DNA from: Tenrec ecaudatus
Lineage: Eukaryota; Chordata; Mammalia; Afrosoricida; Tenrecidae
NCBI RefSeq assembly: GCF_050624435.1
Contig: NC_134546.1
Coordinates: 77,913,700-77,977,699 of the forward strand
Length of the DNA stretch: 64,000 nt
Reading direction: 5' to 3'
Below the pieces are notes generated by a model that did not search any database, was not told the DNA's origin, and was given only the letters and a program-made list of their open reading frames with translations. Below, one piece after another: positions 43,020 through 54,969 of this stretch (positions are counted from its first letter, which is position 1; every line of letters begins with the position of its first letter). The position numbers and the translations under genes were made by a program.

Positions 43020-44150
43020 TCAGGAAACAAAGAAAGAAAAAGAAAGAAAGTAAGTAGGCCAACAGAAATTCTGTCTTCTGCACACTAGACATTTAAAAAA
43101 TGGATCAAGCATCATAAAGAAGGTACTGGAAACTTCAGAGGTGAGTCAAAGAGGGGGAAAAGTCAATCTGGATGACATGAAGTACTGATGGAAGAAGTCT
43201 GTCGAGTTGCCATTGAGGAGATAACTAAGGAATTTGGAATTTCACATGGTTCAGCATTTTCAATTATTTAGTCACAATTTTGGTTTCTTGATGGGTGCCA
43301 AAAAGCAATGCACAGAGATTGATGGGCTAAAAAATTGCTACTGCTGAGCTGCTTTGTAGAAAATTGAAGTTAATGAAGCCAGTTTTGTGGAATGAAACTT
43401 AAGTATTGATAATTCTTGAATGTATCAAAATGATTCAGAGAGAAAGATCCAATGAAAACAGATCTGAAGGAATCATTTAGGTTCATATTCAAAGAATAAA
43501 GGTCAATTCAGAATGTATGACAGCGATTTTGTGGATTCTAAAGGGCTAGCCTGGAGTGAAATTCTCATAGGACAGAGAAAATCAAAAAGTATTATTATGA
43601 ATAAGTTTCAAGAAAATGAAACATGATATTAGTGAAAAAATGTACTAGAATGTTGCACAAAGGATTTTTTTCTCTATATTATGACAATACACCAGCTCAT
43701 TCTTCAAGAGTATGGTTGTCCATTGAGGATTTTGTTGAGAAACCTTAACAGTGGTTCTCAAGTTTCTTAATGCCAAGACCCTTTAATATAGTTCCTCACG
43801 TTGTGGTGATCCCCCAACCATAAAATTATTTTGTTGCTACTTCATAACTGTTACTTTGCTACCCTTATGAATCAGGTGAACCCTATGAAAGGTCGCCCAA
43901 CCCCAAAGGGATCCCGACCCGCAGGTTGAGAACTGCTGCCTTACACAATCCACATGAAAGAGCTGATCTTCCCCCTGCATATTTCTGTATTTTCCCATAA
44001 GTCAGAGAACATCCGTTGAGTATTGTCAAACTTTCACTCTGATATTCTGTAAATCAAGGAGCATAGAATACTTTGGGGGAAAGTTCAGAACAATAGCTTT
44101 ATATTTTGATTTTTTTGTTTTGTGAAAATATCTAAGATAGAGGAGAAATG
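43020..44150 (+). mobile_element. mariner remnant, sense, interrupted by SPIN
   Basis: Pieces of a mariner transposase are readable in several frames: EEVCRVAIEEITKEFGIS with GSAFSII (helix-turn-helix), FVDSKGLAWSEILI (first catalytic D region), and YYDNTPAHSSRVW (second D region, the HDNAPAH motif). The element is split at 43749-43938 by a SPIN copy. No open frame survives. Confidence 0.75.
43749..43938. mobile_element. SPIN-type non-autonomous hAT element
   Basis: Starts CAGTGGTTCTCAAGTTTC, has the core TTGTGGTGATCCCCCAACC and ATAAAATTATTTTGTTGC, and ends CGCAGGTTGAGAACTGCTG. About 190 bp, inserted in a mariner remnant. CCTTA on both sides is a partial target duplication. Confidence 0.92.
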
Positions 44151-44621
44151 TATTTAACTACATTTGTATATATGCATATATATGTATGCAATACCTATTT
44201 CTAGGAGGAAGAACAAGATGGTGACCAAGCAGTACACATGGGAAGGACTTCACAAAGACCAGCGGAAAAGAACCAGGAGAGAGATATCCTACACTTCCAG
44301 AATGCAGGATTATCAGCAGAAAGTTACGCAACACAAACTTAAAAAAAGATCAGCAACATTTAATGACAGACTCCCCTTTGTCACCAGCCCTCAACACTAA
44401 CCAACTGTGTGAAGATTCCCAAATTGCTAGACTTAATTTTCCTAGTCCAAGAGCTAGCTAGGATGGTGGAACTGCTGAGCTTCAGAAACATAGCTCTTTG
44501 GAACTAGCTTGAGGCCAACATAAGCACAAATATACTAGGCTTTCAGCACAAGTAAATGGAGGTCTGGTCGATGCCCTAAAAGCCCTAAATCCCCAATAAC
44601 TGAGATAGCACAACCTACCAG

Positions 44622-45128
44622 TGTAGTTACATAATCTAGTGTCAACTTTAGTCTATTAAGAGGAAAGAGGTGGAATTTAGCTCGTCAAATACGTCTCAGT
44701 TTGATGTCCTCATTTGGAGGGGCTATGGAGATAAACAGCTCACTAGAGGCCAGATTGACACTCTTTGGTTTGTCTTCCTGCAAACAAGACATATGAAGCC
44801 ATGCTGATGGAGCAACAGCACGGAAGCTGGAGAAGCCACGTGGAGACCCACACCATTGCTGAGATGCTTCCACCACCACTGGATCCACAAGAATTTCCAC
44901 CCACTGGCCTGGGATCTGCCTGCATTCAGTAACATTGCATGGATTCATAAATCTAAAGAGGAATTTATGAACTAGTACTGAAATATGGGTTAATACAGAT
45001 TTATGGACTTGATCTGGACTAGGCTGCGATGTTTTCTTAATGTACAATTGCTCTTTGATATAAAACTCTCTCTTCCATGCATAGGAATGCCTCTGGATTT
45101 GTTTCTCTAGTCAACCCGGACTAACACA
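44622..45128 (+). mobile_element. LTR, family A
   Basis: Starts TGTAGTTACATAATCTAGTG and ends TAGTCAACCCGGACTAACACA; second copy of the 10091 family. Confidence 0.7.
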
Positions 45129-45547
45129 ATACCCAAGAAGTGTGGCAATAACTCTACAGGGCAGCCTGCAGTGGTCATAAATAGTGAATAGACTAACTCT
45201 CAGACTGGGGGAGTTACAACTAATCCTCTTTCCAGGAGGTACAACTCTGCCCCTCCTTCCCCATCTTAAGATGCCGACCAAAAAAACATGGATTAAAAAA
45301 ATTTTGATAGCAATTAATACACACCTGGTTGATTAACAAAGTATTGTCCTCACAATACACCTAGAAATTGCAACAGTGGTTTTTAAAAGTATTGGCAGGG
45401 AATTTGGGCATATGACAAAGACTAAAAGGTTTAGGTGCAAGAAACTTCTCCTTGTTCACATACCTAGATATTCATCAGTTGTCCCATAACTCCATCCCTG
45501 GTCACCACCCCAAATCACTCAGATAAACAACCTGCCCTTTGATTCGG

Positions 45548-46056
45548 TGTGGTAGTTACATAACCTGGTGTCAATTTTGGACTTGAGAGTCCTAAGAGTG
45601 AAGGGGTGGATTCTAGTCTGCCTAACATGTCATAGCCAATGAGGCCTCTGTGTGGGCAATGCCTTCTCCTGAGGATTCTGGGAACTCCTGGATTTCATCC
45701 TTGAAGATGGGAGACATTCTCTCTCTGTTCACTCCCTGGGAGACATAGCAGCTGACAGGATAAATGGAACTATGCTAGTGCCCCGGGTTGCAGAAGCCAT
45801 GTGGAGACTCGTGCCAGTTCAGAGATGCTCACAATGTCATTGAATCTACAAGATTTCACACTCATTGGCCTGTGATCTTCTTGCATTTGGCATCATTGCA
45901 TGTGTTTCCCGAGTCTGAAGAGGACGTTATAGACAGGTATCTGACATATGGGCTAATGTTGAACTTATGTACTTATTCTGAACTGGGTTAAACCTCTCTC
46001 TTATACACATATGAGTGCCTATAAATTTGTTTCTTTAGACTACCTGGACGAAAACA
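45548..46056 (+). mobile_element. LTR, family A
   Basis: Starts TGTGGTAGTTACATAACCTG and ends near CTACCTGGACGAAAACA; third copy. It lies 420 bp right of the 44622 copy in the same orientation, so the pair could be LTRs around a deleted interior, though their divergence is high. Confidence 0.65.
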
Positions 46057-46099
46057 GTAGGCTATTGCTTCATTCCTCCTAAGCAGGTGGAGGGTATAA

Positions 46100-47270
46100 A
46101 AGGCCCCCAAATGGATTTTTTTAAGCTATGTATTTAATTTTTTACAAAACAACCTTATCACCTTCAAAGTACTTGCCATTGCACTTAATATATTAGTCAA
46201 ATCTGTGTTTCCATTTTTGGAAATACTTTTCAAATTTGTCCATTGGGATTTCTGATACACGTGCCTCATTTTTTTCTTCACCTCTTCTATGTCATCAAAT
46301 CGCTGTCCTTTCATGTCCCTCTTTATTCATGGAAACAAAAAGAAGTCCTAAGGAGTCATGTCTGGTGAGTGCATGGGGCAAGAAAAGAATGCTGCTTTTG
46401 ACAAAAGCTGTCACACTGAGATGGCTGCTTAAGCAGCCTGCCCCCCCCGTCAGCTACCAACAAGGCTTTTTTTTTCCCCTTGGGGTAACATGTTATGCAA
46501 TCTTTTCAAAACCTCTAAATAGAAAGGGTAATTAAAGTCTGACATGTTAGAATGGACTCCAAATGCACTATCCGCCTCACAGTAAACAACAACAACAAAT
46601 TTGATTTCACTTGATGAGCTTTCTTTGGTGTCTTCCACTGGTTCAATTGATGCTTGCTTTTAGGGTCGTAAGAATAGTACCATGGCTTTTCACCAGAAAT
46701 AAGTTTGGGGAAAAAGTTGAGGTTGGTTTGGAGCTGTCATTTCAAATGACCTCATGTTTCCACTCAATACTTTGTATCTTGGTCAATCAGAAGCGGAGGC
46801 ACAAACTTCACTGCGAGCCATCTCATTGCCAAATCTTCCATTAAGATTTGCTGAACTGAGTTTGAAGGAAGTCTATATGGTCTGTTGTTGGTATTTAAAC
46901 AGAAATGCACAAATTTTGTCAACATTTTCATTCATTTGGAAAACTGATGGACATCTGGGACAAGATTTGTCATCAATCGATATTTCAACTTTTTTGAAAA
47001 GAGGAAACAGCTCATACATTTGCATTTTTCCATAGCACTGCCCTTGTAAGCTGTGTTCAACATTACAACAGTTTCTGAGGCATATATCCTGATCAGGAAA
47101 CATAATGTCAAAGCCACACACTGGACTCTTAAATTGGCCATCACAAAAATCGAGGTTCAAGCAAAATTGCTTTCACAACAAAACTCACTGTGACCAGAAA
47201 GAATCTTCCCAGGAGACATCACTGGGTGAACTAACTCAATGCTTTCCTGATGGAAAAAAAATGCATACTA
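46100..47270 (-). mobile_element. mariner transposon remnant, antisense
   Basis: On the complement: DNA-binding part FKKVEISIDDKSCPRCPSVF and MNENVDKICAF (47000-46880), and near the C-terminus DFFLFP..IKRDMKGQRFDDIEEVKKKM (about 46360-46250). This is the usual order of a mariner transposase. Multiple frame breaks separate the pieces. Confidence 0.75.
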
Positions 47271-47279
47271 CAAAAACTT

Positions 47280-48470
47280 TTCCCAGTGGAGGTTTTTCCC
47301 TTTCTTTTGGTTGTGTTTTGAGTTTTTTTGGGGAGGTACCCCCACAGACCCATTCTTCCAGCCCTATTTAGTCACGTCCATCATCCAGAAAAAAGAGAAC
47401 TCCAACTCCTCTGACCTTGTTTACTAGTGGTCTGTCATCTTTAGATATTTAACCTAAATCATAAAAATTCAGGAGTCTCAGCCATACCAGATATCAAAAC
47501 CATTCCACTAGTCTTAATATCAACCCTACTCTTACATGTTACAACATCATCACACTACCAGACACTGTCCCCAACTGCTCAAAAACTTCTGATCCACACA
47601 CCCTTGGCTTCCCCAAGGACAAGGTTTAGACAGCAGATGTTGTTTTGCTGGCATTGTTGTTGCTCTGTGTTCTATCATTCCTATAATCCCTCCATATTTA
47701 AAACAAATTGTGCACTCTTCTTATAATTCATTCTTAATCAGGACTTCATTATGTACTGGTATACGTAAGAACTGGGGTGGGGGGGGTAAACAGGGAAATG
47801 TTACTTTAGTTTTTTGCTTTCACTTAAATTTGTTTTCCAGTTTTTGAACCCATCATCAATCCAGAAGTTAGCACCTACATCAGAGACAATGCTCCTGGGC
47901 AAAACTTAGAGCCCAAGCAAACATATATAAAGAGCTCTCATGGTTCTTACTCTAGTATCATTTTTTAAAACTTTACTTTTACCCTTTCCTTCTTTAATAT
48001 TTAAAGGTTGATTTCTTATCCCTTTTAACCTACCTATCTTTTATTTGTCCCTTTCTTTTATTCTCTTCAAACATTTTCTTTGCATTTCATTCCAATGAAT
48101 ATAAAATATAACACTGTTCTTACAATTTATTATCTTTTCCACTGATCTATTAGCATTATCCATTTTCTGGTCATAGCAACAAGTACATTTGGGAGACTTA
48201 ATTTCCTTTCATTTAACCTACAAAATAACAGTACATGATCTCTCACTTTTTTTGCTTACTTTTTCTTTACTTCTCCCTCCTCCAACACTTTGTCTTCTAC
48301 TTTTTAATCTACCCCAATAAAACTTAATCTAACACTCTCCCTCATAGAGTTCATACTGTCCACTGCCCCTCTACTGTACTATCTAACAGAGTTAAGCACT
48401 CCCACATAACATTACTTCCCTGTCAACCCTAATAGTTACTCCAAGAAGTCAAAGAATCAAGAAGAGATTT
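47280..48470. other. intergenic, no gene recognised
   Basis: AT-rich; no recognised element. Confidence 0.35.
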
Positions 48471-48471
48471 C

Positions 48472-48514
48472 TGTGTGTGTGCGCGTGTGCACACACACAC
48501 ACACACACACACAC
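48472..48514. repeat. (TG)n/(CA)n compound microsatellite
   Basis: TGTGTGTGTGCGCGTGTG followed by about twelve CA units. Confidence 0.9.
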
Positions 48515-48539
48515 ATGAAAGAGAAACAAACAAGCCAAA

Positions 48540-49000
48540 AGAATTACAATCAGGCGAAACCCCAAATGGAAAACTACCAAGCACAATGTATTCACTATGT
48601 CTAATACCAATTGGTAAGGGAAGAAAATGTAAGTGAACATAGCAAAAAAAAATAATATACAATGGGTCAAAATTAGCATAACTTCAGATTTCTCAATGGA
48701 AACTATGCAAGCAAGAAGAAAATAGAATGAATTACACAGAGCACTGGAAGAAAAAACTGTGAACTTACAATATTTTACCCAGAAAAAATATCACTCAAAG
48801 ATGATGGAGAAATAAAAGCATTGTAAGGGAAGAAGAAATTCAAAAATTCACATATAAATTGCGATAAGAGTTGTATGAATCCCTAATAAAATTATTTGAA
48901 AAAGAATTTAAAAGAATTCACAAGAACAAGACCACCACTCTGTTAAAAAACAAAAACAAAAACCCAAAATCCAGTATAATACTATGGCTATCAATAACAC
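48540..49000 (+). mobile_element. LINE-like 3' sequence
   Basis: A-rich phrases such as 'tatcactcaaagatgatgg' and 'agaaataaaagcattg' are typical of L1/HAL1-derived sequence. It ends with a poly-purine tail near 48950. Confidence 0.45.
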
Positions 49001-49189
49001 CATCACATTTATTTGAAACCAACATACAAGACAATTCCTAACAAAAATAAACACACCCAGAGCAACACTGAAAGCAATAAATTAATATAAGAAAACAATG
49101 AAACTACGAAAATACACATTAAAAACTCACACAAAACATTAACAAATGTAAAGAAAAATGTCGGTAACAAATATATACATGTCAAGAAT

Positions 49190-49505
49190 CTCACTGTAGG
49201 GGAGGGAGGGGGAAAAAAAAGAGGACCTGATGCAAAGGGCTTAAGTGGAGAGCGAATGCTTTGAGAATGATTGGGGCAGGGAATGTATGGATGTGCTTTA
49301 TACAATTGATATATGTATATGTATGGATTGTAATAAGACTTGTGTGAGTACCTATAAAATGTAAAAAAAGAAAAAAATGTTAAAAAAAAGAGAAAATGAT
49401 TAGGGCAAATAATGTACAGATGTGCTTTATACAATTGATGTATGTATATGTATGGATTGTGATAAGAATTGTATGAGCCCCTAATAAAATGTTTATTTAA
49501 AAAAA
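49190..49505 (+). mobile_element. two tandem L1 3' ends (subfamily a)
   Basis: Two consecutive tails, each with 'gatgtgctttatacaattga', 'tatgtatatgtatggattgt' and AATAAAATG or similar, at about 49200-49380 and 49390-49500. The arrangement (two tails separated by an A-rich run) recurs at 54.66-54.94 kb. An open frame on the other strand here (49009-49671) is a reading of the repeat. Confidence 0.75.
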
Positions 49506-49739
49506 GAATCTCACTGTATGTCAATGGACTAAATTCACCCATAAATGCATGTAACCCCAAAGCTATCCACATCATCAATGAGAAAGCTGGAACAAACATA
49601 AGTACTCTATTGCAGCTCATGCAGAGACCACTAAGTACAATGAAAGAGGAACACACAGAGGAAGAAGACAAGATAGATGACTAGAACATGCTAGAATTAC
49701 AACACTTATGACTAGTGAAATATTTTATCAGCAGATTAA

Positions 49740-50510
49740 AATGAGCGCACACAAACTGGCATGGGGGTAGGGGATTACCAACATCATATCACACAAAGAT
49801 CTAATCTTCAAAATGTACAGAACTCTACAACAGCTCAATACGAAAATAACAAACTAACTAAGAAGTGGGGGAAAGACATAAGCAGACATTTCTCCAAAAT
49901 GAAGTACAGATGCTAACAAACACAAAAAATGGTTGTGATAACTAGTCATCAGGAAGATGCAAATTAAAACCTCAACAAGATACCACTTTATACCCATAAT
50001 AATATCCCAATTAAAAAACAACAAAACAAAACCCACAGGAAACAACAAATGCTGGAGAAGATGTATAGAGGTTGGAACTAAGATTCACCATAGTATACTA
50101 GTAAATAAAGCACTATGGAAAATGATATGGCAGTACATACACAACTGGGAACGGAAATTCCATATGCCCCATCAATACTACTATTAAGTATATACCCCAA
50201 CGAAATGAGATACAATATGCGTAATTGTATGCTCTCCCATATTCAAAGCAGCACAATTCACAATAGCAAAAACTGGAAGCAGACAAATATCCCATAGTGG
50301 AAACATGAATTAAGAAACTATGGTGTGTACACATAACGGAATACAAAGCATTCCTAAAAACAACAACAAAAATCAAAATATTGCAAGGACAAGGAAGGAT
50401 CTGGAAACAATTATGCTGAGTGGGGTTAATCAATCACAAAAGAACAAATGTTGTATGAACCCAGTAATATAAGGAGAAACCCCAATTCAAAATATCTTAG
50501 AGATCAATTC
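49740..50510 (+). mobile_element. old L1 3' untranslated region
   Basis: Classic L1M-type 3' sequence: 'ttctccaaaatgaagtacag', 'cacaattcacaatagcaaa', 'actggaagcagacaaatatccc', 'gaattaagaaactatggtg', 'aattatgctgagtgggg'. Confidence 0.75.
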
Positions 50511-52540
50511 CTAAACTTAGTGAAGAAAGTTACCTACCAGCCATGTGTGCACTTCATCAAGAATCACCTCAAACAGGAGATCTCACATCGTCTGGGTAAC
50601 TCTGTCAAGAAGGGGAGAAAGGGGAAAGACCATATAGTTGATGCTATACAACAGTGAGAGAAGGCTCTGACAAATGAACAGGCCCCCCACAGGAATGAAG
50701 GGAGAACCTTACCGGAACATCAAAGTAAGACCAGAGGAAGAGGGCAACTACATTTGAAGGAGGGGTTGATATTTTTGTTGCTGGGTATCGTTGGTAAATG
50801 AGGAGGAGCAACCTCACTTCGTGAAGGATGCTAAACAATAATTGTTGGGAACCTAAGTGGTCAATAAACCTGATTTTATGTTCCAGGGTTGACACTAATA
50901 ATGTTTCTACCCAACCCTGGATCGACTATGCTATGGAGTAAACACTATGATGACTGCAGATGTTGGCCTGTAAGGGCCACACCAGGAGGACTCAGAGTAG
51001 GAGCCCTCCTGAATGCACTGAGCCAAATCCCCAATCTTCCTGTACCATTGACTAAGGATTGAACTATTTTTATGGCAGAGGAGGCAAAGTGTGTCCACCC
51101 AAAAACTGTGGAAATGGTGGTCATTGGACCTTGGGTGGCACCCATTCTTAGTGGGTGTGCAATGAAGTGGCACCGAGAACCACCAAATATTTAATACCTC
51201 AATGTGTTGCTTACAATATGACCAGTTTTAATCTGATAGGCAAGTACCTGCACTTGTAACGATTGATAAAAGTAAATTTCCCCTAACACCAAGAACCATG
51301 CTCAGTGTAAGTAGAGCTCATTCAATTAAGAAATCTATCTGTACAAAGCAACAACTCGTGGATTACAACTCAAAGTTATATACTTGCATAAACCCCTCAT
51401 ATCAACAGTATCTTAAATTCTATGTCATTGGATAAATTATTGATGCTATCAATGCAATCACATCTGAGGGGGCTTTGTTTTACGCCGTTTTGTTGTTGCT
51501 GTTGTTGTTGTTGGTGGTGGTCTTTGTTTTTGTCATGACCACCAAAGTAAACCAGAGAAGATGGATTATAGGCTCCCACTTAACTCTATTCCCAATCCAA
51601 GAACAGTTAGTTCTGATAACAGGGCCTGCTCAATACTGACCTTAATGAAACAAACACTGAAGGTAAGGGAGCTACAGCACAGTGTGGTGAAGAAAGCACA
51701 TGGCACCCAGGTATCAATTGGAATAGTGTCTGCGGTCTTAAAGGCTTGTATTCAAACAATCATTAATCTAAGTGAGGTGTCAACTAAGTCCACATGGATG
51801 AAGCACATGTGTGATGCAAAGATAACAAAATCCAAATATGATAAAGAAAAAAATAGCAAAGTTTAATTGTGAAAAACAAAAATTTAAAAAAAATTTATAG
51901 GAAAGTATGTAGGACAGTGGGGATCAAAAATCCATCTGAAAACCATCTAGTGAGAGTAATCCTCTGGCGTATCCTCTTTAAACACAGGAAAGGGACTAGA
52001 ACAGCTTTACTATCAGCCAGAGATCATTGTAATCTTGATTATGGTAAAGCAAACCATAGTATGATACTTGTTCAGTTAACTTCTCTCTTGACTCAACATG
52101 AATTTGTTGTAGATTCAAGTATTCCTCACTTTTTCCACTACAGTAATTTCTTCTCTGGCTTTTAAGATTTTTTTTTTTGCTTTTAAGATATTGTTGGTGG
52201 TATTTTCTTTCTTATTATTTATTTTTATTACCCCCTTATTCTTTATTTTTATCTTTATTTTCTTATTATTTTCTTCTTGCCGGTTTGTTTTGGTTTCTGT
52301 TGGGTTTCCCAGATTGTGAAGCACAGGAGTAGATGCATAGAGACAATGAGTAATGCAATGGTTTAGTGGGGATGTGTGAAGGGGAGGCGGGGACAGTGAG
52401 GGAATTGGGGGAGCATACAGTAAGTGCAGGAGGGGGGAAGAACTAGCAATGATTGTGATGATGTCTATGCAACTCATTTTAAAAGCAATTTAACTCTACA
52501 TAGAAGCGTGTGATATTTGAATACTGTATGAAGTGTACTG
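50510..52540 (+). mobile_element. probable L1 3' region (lineage-specific), low certainty
   Basis: Contains phrases shared with other L1 3' ends here ('gtctgcggtcttaaaggctt' near 51728 and 'caactaagtccacatgg' near 51780, as at 54.17 and 57.33 kb). The rest is unassigned. Confidence 0.45.
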
Positions 52541-52549
52541 CTACTAAAA

Positions 52550-52795
52550 CAAACAGAAAGAAACCAAACTTGACCAATGATTACCGTGGTTGAAGGAGAA
52601 AGCACTGTTGCTTAGGGATCATTGAGTTTATGTTAATGGTGGTGGATTAATTTGGAAAAGGATATCAATAATCGTTGTACAACATGAAACGTTTAATTAA
52701 TGGCACTGAATTATACATGTAGAAGTTGTGTAATTGGAGAATGTTTTGTTGTGTATATTTTGCTACAATTACAAAACTTAATTTCATGAATAATA
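52550..52795 (+). mobile_element. old L1 3' end
   Basis: 'ataatcgttgtacaacatgaa', 'taatggcactgaattataca' and 'tgtatattttgctacaatta' match the L1M 3' terminus. Confidence 0.65.
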
Positions 52796-52983
52796 ATGGG
52801 TACAAGGAAGAAGAAAATGTTCTAAAATTGAAAGTCGTGATAACTTCACAACTCTTCTTGACATGGTTGAATTATTGAATTGTATGACATGTGGATGACA
52901 TACTAATAAAACTGTTAAAATATTTATCCTTATCAATATCTGTCATATCTCTCTATCTATGATCATCTATCTATCACTATCAG

Positions 52984-53393
52984 TATGGTAGTTACATAAT
53001 TTCATGTCAGACTGAAAATATATAATATAGTGAAATCTAGCCTGTCACTTAGGTCACAGACTGATGGTACCTCTTTGTGGGCATGGTTTTCTCATAAGGA
53101 GGAACATTTGAACCCCACCCAACCCTCAGCTCTGTGTCTTCATCATTATGCTGTAGAGACATTGGATTCACAAGAGTTTGTGCCTATGATCATGTGATAT
53201 TCCTGCATTTGGCATCATTGCATTTGGCAGTATGAGTCTAAAGAGGAACTATGGAGTAGTATCGGGCTCATGGACTTGAGTTGCACTGGGCTGGGATGTT
53301 TTTGTCAATATGTAATTACTTCTTCATATAAAGCTATTTCTTACACATATTTGAGTGACTGGTTTAATTCTCTAGACAACCACGCCTAATACA
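52984..53393 (+). mobile_element. LTR, family A
   Basis: Starts TATGGTAGTTACATAATTTC and ends GACAACCACGCCTAATACA; fourth and shortest copy of the 10091 family. Confidence 0.65.
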
Positions 53394-53734
53394 AGCAATC
53401 TCTCTGTCTCTCAATCTGTCAATCTATCTATCTATCACGTATGCCTTAACAGAGAAAAACAAGTGTGCACCATAATGTTATAGATTAGGGGAATCAAGAA
53501 CATTACAAAGATTATAAATGATAGGTAATCATCACAGCAACCAAATAGCCTCAACATTAAAAATAGTACCTAAAACCAATTAGTCCAATTAGTCTCCTGT
53601 CACTTTTATTTATTGAGTTTAAGGACTTGGTTCATACTTTGTATATAAGGCCATTATCACGGTAGGTTTCTACAAACATACCTTTCCATGATTTTTGCTT
53701 TATATTTCTTAGAAGTGTCTTTCATAGAGCCCAT

Positions 53735-53805
53735 AATCCAATGTCATTGAGTCTATTCTGACTCATAGCCATGCTCTACAAGGTTTGGTGACTGTAAATC
53801 TTGGT
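53735..53805 (-). mobile_element. AfroSINE fragment, antisense
   Basis: 'gtcattgagtctattctgac' and 'tcatagccatgctctacaag' match the reverse SINE body. Confidence 0.6.
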
Positions 53806-54149
53806 GGGAAGAGAACAGAAAAACTGGATTAATTCACACGGACAGTTTTTCAGTTAGCAGTCCAATTAATATGACACACAGATGAGACCAATATGCTGAC
53901 TGAAAGTGAAGAGATATTGAGCACTTACTAATGGATACAAATGATTACAGCCTTCAGTGTGGTTTATATTTCATTATAAAGAAACCTTTATTCCTCTCAA
54001 GTGGTTCAATAAAAAATATCATGAAAGGTTACCCTTACATATTATTTCTTCAAGAGGTGGTAAAGAGTGAAGTCAAGGAATTCATTTCACATAAGTAAAT
54101 ATCAAAACAAGAAGCAGCCAATAATTACAAGGTAAAATGAATTTCTAAA

Positions 54150-54960
54150 AAAATCCTCTTTAAAGATAGTGACTGGAGTCTTAAAGGCTTGAAGATAAAC
54201 AAGCGGCCATCTAACTCAGAAGCAACAAAGTCCACATGGAAGAACATACCAGCCTGTGTGATCGAGTGGTCCCGAAGGGATCAGTTATCAGGCATCAAAG
54301 AACAAAAAATCTATCATTGGATGCTTCCTCCCCCCAACTACCATGATCCGAATTCTACCTTTCAGGGCTGGATAGGGAAGAGGTTGTACACTGGTACGTA
54401 TGAGGGTTGGAGGCACAGGGAATCCAGAGTGGATGATACCTTCAGGACCAAGGGTGTGAGGGGCGATGCTGGGAGAGTGGAGGGTGAGTGGGTTGGAAAA
54501 GGGGAACTGAATACAAGGATCCACATGTGACCTCCTCCCTGGGAGAGGGACGGCAGAGAAGGGGGAGAAGTGAGACTCCGGATAGGGCAAGATATGACAA
54601 AATAACGATGTATAAATTACCAAGGGCACATGAGGGTAAAGGGGAGTAGGGAGGAAGGGGGGGAAAAAAGAGGACCTGATGCAAAGGGCTTAAATGGAGA
54701 GCAAATGCTTTGAGAATGATTGGGGCAGAGAATGTATGGATGTGCTTTATACAATTGATGTATGTATATGTATGGATTGTGCTAAGAGTTTTTTGAGTCC
54801 CTAGTAAAATGTAACAAAAGAAAAGAGGAGGAAAAAAAGAAAACGATTAGGGCAAATAATGTACAGATGTGCTTTTTACAATTGATGTATTTATATGTAT
54901 GGACTGTGATAAGAGTTGTATGAGCCCCTAATAAATTGTTTTAAAAAAATAAATAAAGAA
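54150..54960 (+). mobile_element. L1 3' end (subfamily a)
   Basis: Begins at about 'tggagtcttaaaggcttgaag', passes 'tcagttatcaggcatcaaag', a G-rich stretch, and two tails with 'atgtatggattgtgctaag' and 'cccctaataaattg', ending in an A-rich run. Open frames here on both strands (about 54189-54684) are readings of the repeat. Confidence 0.78.
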
Positions 54961-54969
54961 AGAAAAATC

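Noticed and set aside
44622..46056. A complete provirus between two family A LTRs
   Set aside because: Only 420 bp lies between them with no gag/pol/env trace, and the copies are diverged; more likely two solo LTRs.
49009..49671. 220-codon minus-strand open frame
   Set aside because: Complement of tandem L1 3' tails; the repeated YNPYIYIYQLYKAH reflects the duplicated tail, not a protein.
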